This document shows, piece by piece, positions 53,851 through 63,491 of a stretch of DNA of 64,000 nt. Below the pieces are notes generated by a model. That model saw nothing but the letters and a program-made list of their open reading frames with translations, ran no database searches and was not told where the DNA came from. The DNA lies in assembly GCA_965279655.1 (NCBI GenBank), contig OZ257255.1, positions 1,612,001 through 1,676,000 of the forward strand. The letters are read 5' to 3'. The stretch's first letter is position 1, and every line of letters begins with the position of its first letter. The position numbers and the translations under genes are program-made. The stretch comes from SCTM01 sp965279655. GTDB taxonomy: Bacteria > Pseudomonadota > Alphaproteobacteria > Rhodospirillales > Rhodospirillaceae.

Positions 53851-54732
53851 ATGCGCGTGTTCGTAATTCTCGGAGTAGCGCTCGGGCTGATGGCGTCCGC
53901 CCAAGCCAGACCGCTCGATCTCACAAAGCCGGAGGACGGCATCCTGGCGAGCAAGAAGATCGCCTGCGGCTCCCTCAAGCCGGACTTCATCGGCTACGCG
54001 GTGTGGAAAGGCAAAGTTTTCAGCCGTGTCGAATGGGAGGCAGATCGCCTGCTGTTCGACGTGATCGGCATCAACATCCGGCGTTGCCCCTCGGTGACGG
54101 ACCCCCAACGCGGCACCGGATATCGCGTCGTCTCGCGTGAACTGATGATGTTCCTTGATCCCGCGACCGGGAAGATTGTCGAGACCTGGGACAACCCGCA
54201 TACCGGCAAGACGGTGAAAGTGGTGCCGGTGATGAACGACCCGGTCAATCTGCCCCCGCTCTTCCCGTACGCCCGCGACGGCAAGCCGTACAAGTTCAGC
54301 GGCGAGATTCTCGGCGATCTGGTGGTGCGCAACCTGCCGACGCCGGTGTATCAGCCGCCGCCGCAGGGCAAGGACTTCGCCGAAGCGTTCGGCGGCCATT
54401 CGCAGGCGATGGAGGTCTATACCCACTTCGTGCAGAAGAAAGAGCTGCTGAATGATTCGGAAAAGCCGCTCACCAGTCTGCACCTCTCCTGGTACCGGTT
54501 CTCCCATTGGATGCCGTGGATGAAGATGGGCGAGCGCCCGGGCTATCTGATCTTCAGCACCTACGGCTGGCGGACGAAGGGGATCGACGACATGCCGCAG
54601 CAGATCAAGGACCTGCTGGCGAAGCCGGAGTACGCGCTGTTCCGTGAACCGCCGCCGGCGGACGACCCGCGCCCCATGTCCGACGAGTTCACCTATTTCG
54701 AACAGGTGATGAAGGCCGAGGGCAAGAAATAG
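53851..54732 (+). CDS. DUF1838 family exported protein
   Basis: A 293-residue protein with a signal peptide (VFVILGVALGLMASAQA|R) and a DUF1838 domain: KKIACGSLKPDFIGYAVWKG, YRVVSRELMMFLDPATGKIVETWDNP and SWYRFSHWMPWMKMGERPGYLIF. The many Trp/Tyr suggest a hydrophobic binding pocket; the function is unknown. GGGGGGATC precedes the ATG. It lies between the MmgE/PrpD gene and a convergent MFS gene with 3 bases between stops. Confidence 0.82.
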   Translation: MRVFVILGVALGLMASAQARPLDLTKPEDGILASKKIACGSLKPDFIGYAVWKGKVFSRVEWEADRLLFDVIGINIRRCPSVTDPQRGTGYRVVSRELMMFLDPATGKIVETWDNPHTGKTVKVVPVMNDPVNLPPLFPYARDGKPYKFSGEILGDLVVRNLPTPVYQPPPQGKDFAEAFGGHSQAMEVYTHFVQKKELLNDSEKPLTSLHLSWYRFSHWMPWMKMGERPGYLIFSTYGWRTKGIDDMPQQIKDLLAKPEYALFREPPPADDPRPMSDEFTYFEQVMKAEGKK

Positions 54733-54735
54733 CCG

Positions 54736-56022
54736 TTAGTCCGCGATCAATCCGCGCGCCTTGGTCTCGGACATCAGCAGCGCCGTAACCAGGGCCACGC
54801 CGAAGCTCGCGGTGACGTACCAGAAGAACACGGTCTCGACGCCCTGCTGCTTCAGCCAAAGCGCAATGAATTCCGCTGTGCCGCCGAAGACTGAACCAAC
54901 CATCGCGTAAGGCAAGCCGACGCCAAGTGCGCGGATCTGCGTCGGGAATAGTTCCGCCTTATAAACACCGCTGATCGCCGTGTAGGGAGCGAGGATCGCC
55001 ATGGCGACGATCACGAGCAACGTCGCCTGAAACCCATCGGTGACGATGCTGATGGCCTGCATCAGCGGATAAGTTCCCAGCACGCCGAGCGCGCCGAATG
55101 CGATCAAGAGCGGTCGCCGGCCGATGCGATCCGACAACGCACCCATCACCGGCTGCAACAGCATCAGGAAGAATAGGCCCACGGCGGTGATCTGTGTGGC
55201 GACGTCTTTCGAAAGCCCCGCCGTTAACGTCAGAAATTTCTGCATATAGGTCGTGAAGGAATAGAATCCGACCGCGCCGCCGATGGTCAGGCCGATCACC
55301 GTCAGCACCTCGCGCCAGTGCGCGCGCAACGTGCGCCATGCGGGTACGGTGGAGGCTGTATCCCGCACCGCCTCGAAAGATTGCGACTCTTCGAGCCTGA
55401 GTAAGACGCGCAAGGCCACCAAGGCCGCAATGCCGCCGAGAATGAACGGCACCCGCCATCCCCACGCGGACAACTGCTCCGGCGTCAGCACTTGCTGCAA
55501 CACGATCAACAGCGCCATCGCGCTCAACTGGCCTAGGATCAGCGTGACATATTGAAAGCTCGCCAGGAATCCCCGCCGCTCCCGCGTCGCCACCTCGCTT
55601 ATGTATGTGACGCAACTGCCGTATTGGCCGCCCATGCTCAAGCCCTGCAGAACGCGGGCAGCGAGGAGGATCACGGGCGCGAGGATACCGATCTGTTCAT
55701 AGCCCGGCGTCAGCCCGACGCAGAGGGAGCCCGCACTCATGAACTGCATGGAGACGGCCATCGCCTTGCGACGTCCGGCGACGTCGGCATAGCGCCCCAT
55801 CAGCCAGCCGCCGAGGGGACGCACGATGAACCCGGCGGCGAATATCGCCGCGGCCTTGAGGAGCTGCGAGGTCTCGTCGCCGGTCGGGAAGAAGATATTG
55901 GCGAAGTAGAGGGAGAAGGCCGAATAGGTGAACCAGTCGAACCATTCGACAAAGTTGCCGCTGGAACTCCCCACGATCAGGCGTACACGCGTCAAAACCG
56001 TCCCCTCCCTGCCCCGACCCAT
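54736..56022 (-). CDS. MFS transporter, metabolite:H+ symporter (MHS) type
   Basis: A 428-residue twelve-helix transporter with the MHS/KgtP-type opening SSSGNFVEWFDWFTYSAFSLYF, FIVRPLGGWLMGRYADVAGRRKAM and LQGLSMGGQYGSCVTYISEVA. Members carry organic acids or osmolytes with protons. The true start may be TTG 55995, which has GGAGGGG 6 bases upstream and begins TRVRLIVGSSSGN. The promoter region shared with the divergent MFS gene is under 100 bases. Confidence 0.88.
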   Translation of the reverse strand: MGRGREGTVLTRVRLIVGSSSGNFVEWFDWFTYSAFSLYFANIFFPTGDETSQLLKAAAIFAAGFIVRPLGGWLMGRYADVAGRRKAMAVSMQFMSAGSLCVGLTPGYEQIGILAPVILLAARVLQGLSMGGQYGSCVTYISEVATRERRGFLASFQYVTLILGQLSAMALLIVLQQVLTPEQLSAWGWRVPFILGGIAALVALRVLLRLEESQSFEAVRDTASTVPAWRTLRAHWREVLTVIGLTIGGAVGFYSFTTYMQKFLTLTAGLSKDVATQITAVGLFFLMLLQPVMGALSDRIGRRPLLIAFGALGVLGTYPLMQAISIVTDGFQATLLVIVAMAILAPYTAISGVYKAELFPTQIRALGVGLPYAMVGSVFGGTAEFIALWLKQQGVETVFFWYVTASFGVALVTALLMSETKARGLIAD

Positions 56023-56079
56023 TCTCGCGGGGTTTGCACGCGGTGGGAAGTCGCGGCAGGATACGCATGGGGGCATTGC

Positions 56080-57432
56080 ATGACACAGCGCACAATCGGC
56101 GACCGGCTCGACAGCCTGCCTTTGACACGGGTTCACATCCGGACCCTGGTGATCGTCGGTCTGGGTCTCTTCTTCGACCTGTTCGACGTGTTCCTGGCCG
56201 GCGTGCTGAGCACCGTGCTGACCACGTCCTTTGGCTTCAGCGGCGCCCAACTGCCTCTGGTGTTAGGATCGAGCTTCCTGGGCATGTTCTTCGGTGCGAC
56301 CTGCATGGGCGCGGTGGCGGATCGTCTGGGACGCCGGAAAGCCTATCTCATCAATCTCGCGATCTACTCCGTCTTCACGCTGCTCGGCGCCTTTAGCCCA
56401 GATGCGACGTTCCTGATTGTCACCCGCTGCCTCGCCGGCGTCGGCATCGGCGCGCAGTTGCCGCTGTCGGATGCCTACCTGAGCGAGGTCCTGCCGGCGC
56501 GGCGGCGCGGCATCTTGATCTCCTGGGCTTACACGGTCGGCTTTGTCGGCATTCCGGCGCTCGGCCTGCTCGCGCGCGTGATCGTGCCGACTCACCTGTG
56601 GGATATCGACGGGTGGCGCTGGCTGTTCGTGATCGGCGGTCTTGGCGGCCTGACGATCTGGATTGCACAGCGCGTGCTGCCCGAATCGCCCCGCTGGCTG
56701 GCGTCTGTCGGGCGCATGAAGGAGGCGGAGCAAATCACGGACTACATCGCCGGCGTGCCGGGGGCATCAGCAAAACTCATAGAGTCATCACCAACGCTTC
56801 ACGCCGACGGGCTCTCGCAGTTGCGCGCAGGCTTACGTTTGTTGTTCTCCGATGCCTACCGCAAACGCACCCTGATGTTCTGTGCCTTCCAAGTCTTCCA
56901 GACCGCCGGCTATTATGGCTTCGGGACCATGGTACCCTTGGTACTGGCGGCGAAGGGCTATTCGGTCCTCACATCGCTGACTTACACCACCATCGCTTTT
57001 ATCGGCTATCCGGTGGGTTCCGCGCTGTCGGTGCTGGTGATCGAGCGGATCGATCGACGCTGGTTAATCGTTGGAACATCGACACTTATGGGCATCCTGG
57101 GGCTCGCCCTGGGGAACGCCAGCAGCCCTGTTGCCATCGGCGTGATCGGCATTCTCTACACCTTGATCAGCAACGTGTTTTCGAATGCGTTCCATACCTT
57201 CCAGGGCGAGCTTTTCCCCACCTCTGTGCGCGCCACCGCGTCGAGCGCCGCGTATGGGATCAGTCGGCTGTCGACCGCGGCAATGCCGTTCGTGCTGTTG
57301 CCGGTGCTGAAGGATCACGGTCCGACGGCGATGTTCGCCGTGGTCAGCGCCGCGATGCTGGTCATGATTTTGATCATCGCCTTCTTCGCACCCGCAACAA
57401 CCGGACGCGCGCTCGAAGACATTGCGGAGTAA
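56080..57432 (+). CDS. MFS transporter, sugar/aromatic-acid:H+ symporter type
   Basis: A 450-residue twelve-helix MFS protein: LFFDLFDVFLAGVLSTVL, the A-like motif GAVADRLGRRKAYLINLA, LPLSDAYLSEVLPARRRGILISW and ELFPTSVRATASSAAYGISR. It is typical of the group with aromatic-acid and sugar symporters. ATG 56080 is supported by a purine-rich GGGGGC upstream and by the start of the fold; in-frame codons before it lie over the divergent MFS gene. Confidence 0.88.
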   Translation: MTQRTIGDRLDSLPLTRVHIRTLVIVGLGLFFDLFDVFLAGVLSTVLTTSFGFSGAQLPLVLGSSFLGMFFGATCMGAVADRLGRRKAYLINLAIYSVFTLLGAFSPDATFLIVTRCLAGVGIGAQLPLSDAYLSEVLPARRRGILISWAYTVGFVGIPALGLLARVIVPTHLWDIDGWRWLFVIGGLGGLTIWIAQRVLPESPRWLASVGRMKEAEQITDYIAGVPGASAKLIESSPTLHADGLSQLRAGLRLLFSDAYRKRTLMFCAFQVFQTAGYYGFGTMVPLVLAAKGYSVLTSLTYTTIAFIGYPVGSALSVLVIERIDRRWLIVGTSTLMGILGLALGNASSPVAIGVIGILYTLISNVFSNAFHTFQGELFPTSVRATASSAAYGISRLSTAAMPFVLLPVLKDHGPTAMFAVVSAAMLVMILIIAFFAPATTGRALEDIAE

Positions 57433-57484
57433 GCCTCGCGTAGTGCTACCCTGAGTTCCTTATCACTCACTCGGGAGGTGCACT

Positions 57485-58333
57485 GTGAGACTCGATCGTC
57501 GTTCTCTCTTCCTTGCCGCAACAGCGATGGCCGCCAGCGGGGGCCGCGCCTCTGCGGCCGAACACGACACGAAGCCGTTCAAGGCGATCGCGAAAGGAAC
57601 GCACCCCACCGCCCGCAACATCCGCGGCAAAATCATCTACGTCGGTGACGAGAAGCAGGAGCGCGGCCGCGAGTGGTTCAGCTACAGCTATCGCAAGGAT
57701 GGGCAGATCACCTTGCGCGCTCATTCCGAGATGGACGACATCCAAGTGGAACGCGATGTCACGCTGACCATGGATTCAAAGTTTCGCCCGTTGGACTGCT
57801 TCGTTCGTCTCTCTGTAGGCGGCAAGTTTCTCGGCACGGGCCTGATTCGCGTGACCGATACCGAGGCGGAATGCGACGTGTACAACACCACGTTCGGCCA
57901 CGTGCATCAGACGGTGAAATTGGCGAGCCCCGCCGTGACCATGGGCGCGCACCCCTTGGCCAACGATGCCTTGCAACTGGCGAGGTACGACCACTCGAAC
58001 CCGCAGAAGATCCAGAAAAGCCCAGCGCTGAGCCTCTCTTCCTCGCCTCTGCTCGACGGCGCGAGCGGCCCCATGATCGGCGTGAGTTCAGGCATGACGA
58101 TCGAGTATGTCGGCCCGGAAAAGATCACCACGCCAGCGGGCACCTTCGATGCACACCACTATCGCTTCCCGGTCGAAGGCGGCGGCACGCCGCATCCGAG
58201 CGGAAATGCCCGTTCGGAAGACATCTGGTGCACGCATCCGAACCTGGTATTCGTACGCGCCGAAGTGCGCGGATATCTGCGCAACAAGACCGGCTACGGA
58301 AGCTATGAACTCGTCGAGTTTTCCGAGGGTTAG
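57485..58333 (+). CDS. Tat-type exported protein of unknown function
   Basis: A 282-residue protein starting at GTG 57485 after GGGAGG. The N-terminus RLDRRSLFLAATAMAASGGRASA resembles a Tat signal. The mature part is beta-rich (RGREWFSYSYRKDGQITLRAH, GMTIEYVGPEKITTPAGTFDAHHYRF) and recalls DUF3108/DUF6134-like periplasmic proteins; this is a loose resemblance. It follows the MFS gene by 52 bases and its stop abuts the convergent PepSY gene. Confidence 0.65.
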   Translation: MRLDRRSLFLAATAMAASGGRASAAEHDTKPFKAIAKGTHPTARNIRGKIIYVGDEKQERGREWFSYSYRKDGQITLRAHSEMDDIQVERDVTLTMDSKFRPLDCFVRLSVGGKFLGTGLIRVTDTEAECDVYNTTFGHVHQTVKLASPAVTMGAHPLANDALQLARYDHSNPQKIQKSPALSLSSSPLLDGASGPMIGVSSGMTIEYVGPEKITTPAGTFDAHHYRFPVEGGGTPHPSGNARSEDIWCTHPNLVFVRAEVRGYLRNKTGYGSYELVEFSEG

Positions 58334-59467
58334 TTACGACGGTTGCGCCGCGGGTGTCGCCCGCGGCGCTTTCCGCCGGCTGGGGCGCTTGCGCCACCAG
58401 ATATAAAGGCCCGTCGGGAATAACGTCCCTAGGCCGAGGCCGCCAATCAGGATCACGATCTTTCCCGGCAATTGGAAGAAATTGCCGTTGTGGATCCAGA
58501 TCATCCACAGATTCATGATGCGCGCCGGCAGCGACACCTGATCGGGATCGAACACGCGCACGACTTTGCCGGAAAGCCCGGACACCAGCGCCTGCCGCAT
58601 GTGATCGGTCTTGTCGGCCGTACGCGGAAACAAGCGCACGTTGTAGATGCCGCCGGGATTGCGCGGCAGCTCGATCATCGTCGTATCGTGGTCGGGATAG
58701 AGGGCGAGTGCTGCATCGCGCGCCTGATTGGCGGTGACGCGGGTTTCCGGCACCGCCGGCGGCGGCGCGAAGGGCATCGGCGGTTCAAAGAAGCCGAGGA
58801 CGAAGGTGCGCACCTGGAACCAATCCGCCACCAAAGCGCCCGTGGTCGCCTGAAATGCGATGATGAGCGCAACGTAGATACCAATGACCGTATGGAAGTC
58901 GCGGATCAGTCGCGGCTTCGACGAACTCAAGCGGATTTGCAGGCCGCGCGCCGGACGCTTCTTGTTGTCGCGCCACCACAGGACGATGCCCGCGATCGCC
59001 GTTGTGAGCACGATAAGGCCGAGCACGCCCAGCACGCGCTCCCCCGTGCCAGGCACCAGCAGTTCCTTGTGGAACGACTGAAGATACCGCCAACCAATGT
59101 GATAGGGGCGCGCACCGAGGATCTGCGTGGTGTGCGGATCGACGAATACTTCGAGATCGGAGAGCGATTCCCCGTCGCCGCCGAGGGGCCGTTTCGGATT
59201 CGGCTTGGTGAGGGTGAATCGCAGGCTTTCCCGTGGATCCAGGTTCGGCCGGTTGTACGACAGGATCACGCGATCCGGGTACGCGGCCTGCACGTGGGCG
59301 ATGGCCTGATCGAAGTCCGGGCGATCCGGCCCGGCCTGCGTCACGAGACTCATCGGCGTCGTTCGCTGATCGATCTCTTTCCAGAACACCAGAACGGCGC
59401 CGGAAAAGCCCACGAGCGTGAGCCAGGCACCGAGAACCAGACCGACATAACGATGGATTTTCAACAT
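58334..59467 (-). CDS. PepSY-associated transmembrane protein
   Basis: A 377-residue inner-membrane protein of the PepSY_TM family. It opens LKIHRYVGLVLGAWLTLVGFSGAVLVFWKEID, then a periplasmic PepSY part (VFVDPHTTQILGARPYH), a central helix (LGVLGLIVLTTAIAGIVLWW), IRDFHTVIGIYVALIIAFQATTGAL and C-terminal helices (IWIHNGNFFQLPGKIVILIGGLG). Relatives act in iron-siderophore reduction and carry haem-ligand-like His. The C-terminus is basic. It may be linked functionally to TonB-type uptake. Confidence 0.87.
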   Translation of the reverse strand: MLKIHRYVGLVLGAWLTLVGFSGAVLVFWKEIDQRTTPMSLVTQAGPDRPDFDQAIAHVQAAYPDRVILSYNRPNLDPRESLRFTLTKPNPKRPLGGDGESLSDLEVFVDPHTTQILGARPYHIGWRYLQSFHKELLVPGTGERVLGVLGLIVLTTAIAGIVLWWRDNKKRPARGLQIRLSSSKPRLIRDFHTVIGIYVALIIAFQATTGALVADWFQVRTFVLGFFEPPMPFAPPPAVPETRVTANQARDAALALYPDHDTTMIELPRNPGGIYNVRLFPRTADKTDHMRQALVSGLSGKVVRVFDPDQVSLPARIMNLWMIWIHNGNFFQLPGKIVILIGGLGLGTLFPTGLYIWWRKRPSRRKAPRATPAAQPS

Positions 59468-59519
59468 GCGGCGGTCAGGATGTGGGGTCGGCGTCTCGGA
59501 CGCAAGACGCTTGTATGTC

Positions 59520-60500
59520 CTATCCCGCTGCTTGCGCCACCGCGGTGCGCAACTGCGCGCGGCATTCGGCGACGATCCGTTCGATCACTTCCGCACAGGT
59601 CGGAATGTCGTCGATCAGCCCGGCGGCCATGCCGGCGCAGATGAGACCCGCGTTCACGTCGCCGCTCTGAAGGCCCTTGCGGCCCCGCTGACCGGCAACG
59701 AGTTCGCGGATGTCCTCGAAAACCGTGTCGGGCCGCCGCTCAATCTCAACCACCTGCTCGGAGATCGCGTTGCGGAACACCCGCTCGGTGTTCTTGAACT
59801 TTCGATAGATGAGCACCGTGTCCCGTTCGGAGCCGCGCGCGATGTATTCCTTGATGTCGAGATGCACGGGCGCCTCCTGCGTGCACAGGAAACGCGTTCC
59901 CATGTTGATGCCCTGCGCACCCAGAGCCAGCGCCGCCGCCATGCCGCGGCCATCCGCAATCCCACCCGAGGCAATCACGGGAATCTTGAGCACGCGCACG
60001 GCGGCCGGGATCAGGATAAGCCCCGGCGTATCGTCCTCGCCCGGATGACCGGCGCACTCGAAGCCGTCGATGCTGACGATGTCGACGCCAACCTTCTCGG
60101 CGGAAAGCGCATGACGCACGGAGGTGCACTTGTGAACGACAGTGATGCCCGCCGCCTTCACCTTCGGCATGAACGCCTTGGGATTATTGCCCGCGGTCTC
60201 CAGGATCTTCACACCGCTGTCGACGATGGCATCGAGATAGGCCTCGTATGGAACCGGCTTGATCGACGGAAGTATCGTGAGATTCACGCCGAAAGGCTTG
60301 TCCGTCATGGACCGGCAGCGCGCGATCTCATTGCGCAGCGCGTCCGGGTCGGGCTGGGTGAGCGCCGTGAGAATACCGAGCCCGCCCGCGTTCGAGACCG
60401 CCGACGCCAATTCGGCCGTGGCGACCCACTGCATGCCGCCCTGGACAATCGGATAGGAGATCCCGAGCCGCGCCGTCACGTCGTTGTGCATGGCGGCCAT
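59520..60500 (-). CDS. Nitronate monooxygenase / NADPH-dependent flavin oxidoreductase
   Basis: A 326-residue FMN TIM-barrel enzyme of the 2-nitropropane dioxygenase-like family. It has YPIVQGGMQWVATAELASAVSNAGGLGIL, KPFGVNLTIL, HKCTSVRHA, DGFECAGHPGEDD with the active His, and IASGGIADGRGMAAALALGAQGINMGTRF with the phosphate-binding loop. The actual substrate may be nitronate, an enoyl compound or another. The gene follows the thiolase gene by 13 bases in the same direction, hinting at a shared catabolic operon. Confidence 0.88.
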   Translation of the reverse strand: MAAMHNDVTARLGISYPIVQGGMQWVATAELASAVSNAGGLGILTALTQPDPDALRNEIARCRSMTDKPFGVNLTILPSIKPVPYEAYLDAIVDSGVKILETAGNNPKAFMPKVKAAGITVVHKCTSVRHALSAEKVGVDIVSIDGFECAGHPGEDDTPGLILIPAAVRVLKIPVIASGGIADGRGMAAALALGAQGINMGTRFLCTQEAPVHLDIKEYIARGSERDTVLIYRKFKNTERVFRNAISEQVVEIERRPDTVFEDIRELVAGQRGRKGLQSGDVNAGLICAGMAAGLIDDIPTCAEVIERIVAECRAQLRTAVAQAAG

Positions 60501-60513
60501 GGGCGCTCTCCGC

Positions 60514-61713
60514 TTACGCGCGTTCGAAGATCGCGGCGATACCCTGCCCGCCGCCGATGCACATGGTCTCGAGACCGTAGCGCGCCTTGCGGCGCTGAAG
60601 CTCGCGCAACAGGGACGCGAGAATGCGTCCGCCGGTGGCGCCGATGGGATGGCCGAGAGAAATGCCGGAGCCGTTGACGTTCAACTTCTCGCGGTCATCC
60701 CACTTCCAGCCCTTCAACACCGCCAGCACCTGCGGCGCGAAGGCCTCGTTGAGTTCGACAAGATCGATGTCCTTCCAGGAAAACTTGGTGCGCGCGAACA
60801 GGCGCTCCACGGCCGGTACCGGACCGATGCCCATACGCGAGGGCTCGCAGCCCGCAGCCGCCCAGCCGACGAACCAGCCCATGGGCTCGAGATTGAGTTC
60901 CTTCAGCTTATCCTCCGCCACCACCAGGCATGCGGCGGCGGCGTCGTTCTGTTGGCTGGCATTGCCGGCGGTGACCACGCCGCCTTTCTCAATCGGCGGC
61001 AGCTTGCCAAAGGTGTCCATGGACGCGTCTTCCCGAATGCCCTCGTCTTTGACGAACATCACGGGCGGCTGACCCTTCTTCTGCGGTACGGGCACCGGGA
61101 CGAGTTCATCATCGAACTTTCCGGCCGCCCATGCCGCCGTGGCACGCTGGTGGCTGGCGACCGCGTAGGCGTCACACTCTTCGCGCGTGATGCTGTAGTC
61201 TTTCGCCAAATTCTCCGCGGTCTCGATCATGCCCGAGATGACGCCGAAACGCGCGATCGGCTGGGACATGACACGTCCACGGGCGATGCGGTCATGAAAG
61301 GTGACAGAGCCCATACGCGCGCCGGCGCGCATCTCGTTGGTATAGTATTCTGCCAGACTCATGCTCTCGACGCCGCCAGCAATGACGACGTCCGCGGCCC
61401 CGGTCTGAATCCTCATGGCCGCATCGATCACCGCCTGCAGTCCGCTGCCGCAGCGCCGATCAAGCTGTACGCCAGGAATTTCAATCGGCAAGCCGGCAGC
61501 CAGCAGCGAATAGCGCGCCACACACGGCGCCTCTCCATTGGCGTAGCCCTGGGCGAAGACCACGTCGTCGATGCGCATCGGATCGATCTTGGTGCGTTCC
61601 GCCAAAGCCTTGATCACCATGCCGCCGAGTTCCCCAGCGGGGATCTTGGCGAGGCTGCCGAGATACTTCCCGACGGCGGTACGCAAAGGAGCAACAATGG
61701 CGGCGCGGCGCAT
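60514..61713 (-). CDS. Acetyl-CoA C-acyltransferase (thiolase)
   Basis: A 399-residue thiolase. The nucleophile Cys88 is in LDRRCGSGLQAV. The second catalytic region is NVNGSGISLGHPIGATGGRI and the last Cys is in MCIGGGQGIA. The start at ATG 61713 (MRRAAIVAPLRTAVGK) is the usual thiolase start; 18 upstream codons to 61767 are excluded. It acts in beta-oxidation or acetoacetyl-CoA synthesis. The downstream nitronate-monooxygenase-like gene is co-directional. Confidence 0.93.
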   Translation of the reverse strand: MRRAAIVAPLRTAVGKYLGSLAKIPAGELGGMVIKALAERTKIDPMRIDDVVFAQGYANGEAPCVARYSLLAAGLPIEIPGVQLDRRCGSGLQAVIDAAMRIQTGAADVVIAGGVESMSLAEYYTNEMRAGARMGSVTFHDRIARGRVMSQPIARFGVISGMIETAENLAKDYSITREECDAYAVASHQRATAAWAAGKFDDELVPVPVPQKKGQPPVMFVKDEGIREDASMDTFGKLPPIEKGGVVTAGNASQQNDAAAACLVVAEDKLKELNLEPMGWFVGWAAAGCEPSRMGIGPVPAVERLFARTKFSWKDIDLVELNEAFAPQVLAVLKGWKWDDREKLNVNGSGISLGHPIGATGGRILASLLRELQRRKARYGLETMCIGGGQGIAAIFERA

Positions 61714-61783
61714 GGGTTCAATCCGTCGAGTTTGAGTGTTAACCCCTATCAAGCCGGCCTTCGCCAAGTCAATGAGCTCTGGC

Positions 61784-62713
61784 CTAGAGCCCCGCAGCTT
61801 CCACCGGTACCTGCCGACGCGTGATCGTCAGTAGTCCCACGCCGCCGATGGCCATCACCCCGCCCAGCATCATCAAGGGCGTGATTGCCGTATCAAAAAT
61901 CGCGCTGCTCGCCAAAACAGCCACGACCGGCGCCGCAAGACTCAGCGGCATGACCGAAGACACCGGATGACGTTGCAACAGCCACGCCATGGCGCCCTGC
62001 CCTACCACCGTTGAGCCAAGCGCGGAAAACGCAATCCAGGCGAAGGCAGACGCCGGGATTTCCGGCACCAACAGTACCGCGTCCATTTCCAGTAAAAGGC
62101 TGAGCGGTATCAGGACAGCGGCGCCCACGACACCATTCCAGGCAAACATCGTCATCACCGACACACCGGCAAGACGACGTTGGATGAGATTGCTCACCGC
62201 CCAAATCAGGGCCCCTAGCGTCATTAACGCGAGGCCGCGCCATTCGTCGACCACGACCGGGTCGAACACCAGGACGACGACACCTGCGAACGCCAAGAGC
62301 GTGCCGATCACCTGGCGGCGGGACAAGCGTTCCCCCAGAAAGACAATGCCAAGAAGCAGCGAGAATGGAATCCCCAACTGCCCACCGATGGCCAGCGCGC
62401 CGACATTCCGACTCACGCTCAAGGCCAGAGTCATGACGATCAGAAACAGGGCGCCGTTGATGAACGCAAACAACATCACCAGGCCCATGCGGCCCGGCAC
62501 GCGGCGCAGGTAGGGACTGCACACGATGATCACGATCAAGAGGCGGAGAGCGCCCGCGGTGAGCGGCTTAGTGGCGAGCACCGCCATCTTGGTGGCGATG
62601 AGATTGAAGCCCCACATCACGTTGATTGCAGTCGCGATCAATGTGTCGCGAAGGCCAAATCCCGAAGGGGCCGTCATGAGGCCAAGGCGCGCGGGGAGAA
62701 GGCGGACATTCAA
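61784..62713 (-). CDS. EamA/DMT-superfamily transporter
   Basis: A 309-residue inner-membrane protein of about ten helices with two EamA halves: NVMWGFNLIATKMAVLATKPL and LSRRQVIGTLLAFAGVVVLVFDP in the first, and LGALIWAVSNLIQRRLAGV and AWIAFSALGSTVVGQGAMAWLLQRHPVSSVMPLSL in the second. The substrate is a small metabolite, not defined. The start may be ATG 62677 (MTAPSGFGLRD). Confidence 0.88.
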   Translation of the reverse strand: MNVRLLPARLGLMTAPSGFGLRDTLIATAINVMWGFNLIATKMAVLATKPLTAGALRLLIVIIVCSPYLRRVPGRMGLVMLFAFINGALFLIVMTLALSVSRNVGALAIGGQLGIPFSLLLGIVFLGERLSRRQVIGTLLAFAGVVVLVFDPVVVDEWRGLALMTLGALIWAVSNLIQRRLAGVSVMTMFAWNGVVGAAVLIPLSLLLEMDAVLLVPEIPASAFAWIAFSALGSTVVGQGAMAWLLQRHPVSSVMPLSLAAPVVAVLASSAIFDTAITPLMMLGGVMAIGGVGLLTITRRQVPVEAAGL

Positions 62714-62942
62714 TATTCCTCAGAGGGGCGCAAACGTTCTCCCCGAACGACTATAGCTCCGCACGCCGTCCAATTTAAACATATTTATCAATGGCTTAAT
62801 GAGATTCCGTTTGCTTGCGCCGCAAATCGGGAATCTCGGGCGGAGGCCGTCACAAATTAGTCCAATAGCACTGTCATATTATTGCAATATAACCGCTACG
62901 CCCCGCCAAGACCTTGGCCTTTCAGCACTGACGAGCCGTTCG
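62714..62942. other. AT-richer intergenic gap
   Basis: A 229-base gap between divergent genes, with an AT-rich centre (AATTTAAACATATTTATC near 62773). It must hold both promoters. I see no RNA gene or clear dyad. Confidence 0.4.
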
Positions 62943-63491
62943 ATGGATGCTTCCGAAGCAATTGCAACGCTGCGTCCGGGGGCCGTGCGCCCTGGCCGGT
63001 CGTCTCCGCGCGCGTCCGACTGGGGCTCGATCGGCGCCCTGTGCGAGTCTTCGCGCTGGCTCGCGCGCCGCCTCCAAGAGGCCATCGGCGCGGTCTCGCT
63101 TCCGATCGTGGAACTCGGCGCTGGGTACGGCTCCGTTACCCGCGTGCTGCCGGAGTCGACCATCAGCTTGGAGCGCGATGCAAAGCGCTATGCCTTTTTG
63201 AAGCAGGAGTTTCCCGAGCGCACGATCCTCTCCAGTTGCGCCCTTCCCTTTCTCGGCGCGCTGTCGGAGCCCGCGGTCGTCGTCAGCAGTATTCCGAGCG
63301 TGAACAATCCGGAGTTCGGCCGCCTGCGCGCCGCGATCGCGGGCGCGCACAATGCCGGCATGGTGCAAGAACTCATCACCTACACATATTTTCCGCACAA
63401 TCCCTTCACGGATGTGTTCGCCAAGAGCAAACTCGTGGCTCTCGAGATGCGCAATCTGCCGCCCGCATTCGTGTGGAAATATACGGCGTGA
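62943..63491 (+). CDS. SAM-dependent methyltransferase, PmtA-like
   Basis: A 182-residue protein with SAM-binding motif I VELGAGYGSVT (56-66), acidic SLERD at the end of strand 2 and PFLGALSEPAVVVSSIP as the motif II region. The size and the N-terminal RWLARRLQEAIG helix resemble the phospholipid N-methyltransferase PmtA group, but rRNA or other methyltransferases are possible. Start 62943 is chosen over 62799, whose extra codons look non-coding. Its stop overlaps the next GTG (GTGA). Confidence 0.68.
   Translation: MDASEAIATLRPGAVRPGRSSPRASDWGSIGALCESSRWLARRLQEAIGAVSLPIVELGAGYGSVTRVLPESTISLERDAKRYAFLKQEFPERTILSSCALPFLGALSEPAVVVSSIPSVNNPEFGRLRAAIAGAHNAGMVQELITYTYFPHNPFTDVFAKSKLVALEMRNLPPAFVWKYTA

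Noticed and set aside
55552..56079. 176-codon extension of the MFS gene at 56080
   Set aside because: It overlaps the divergent MHS-type MFS gene and is His/Gly/Arg-rich; the transporter fold begins at 56080.
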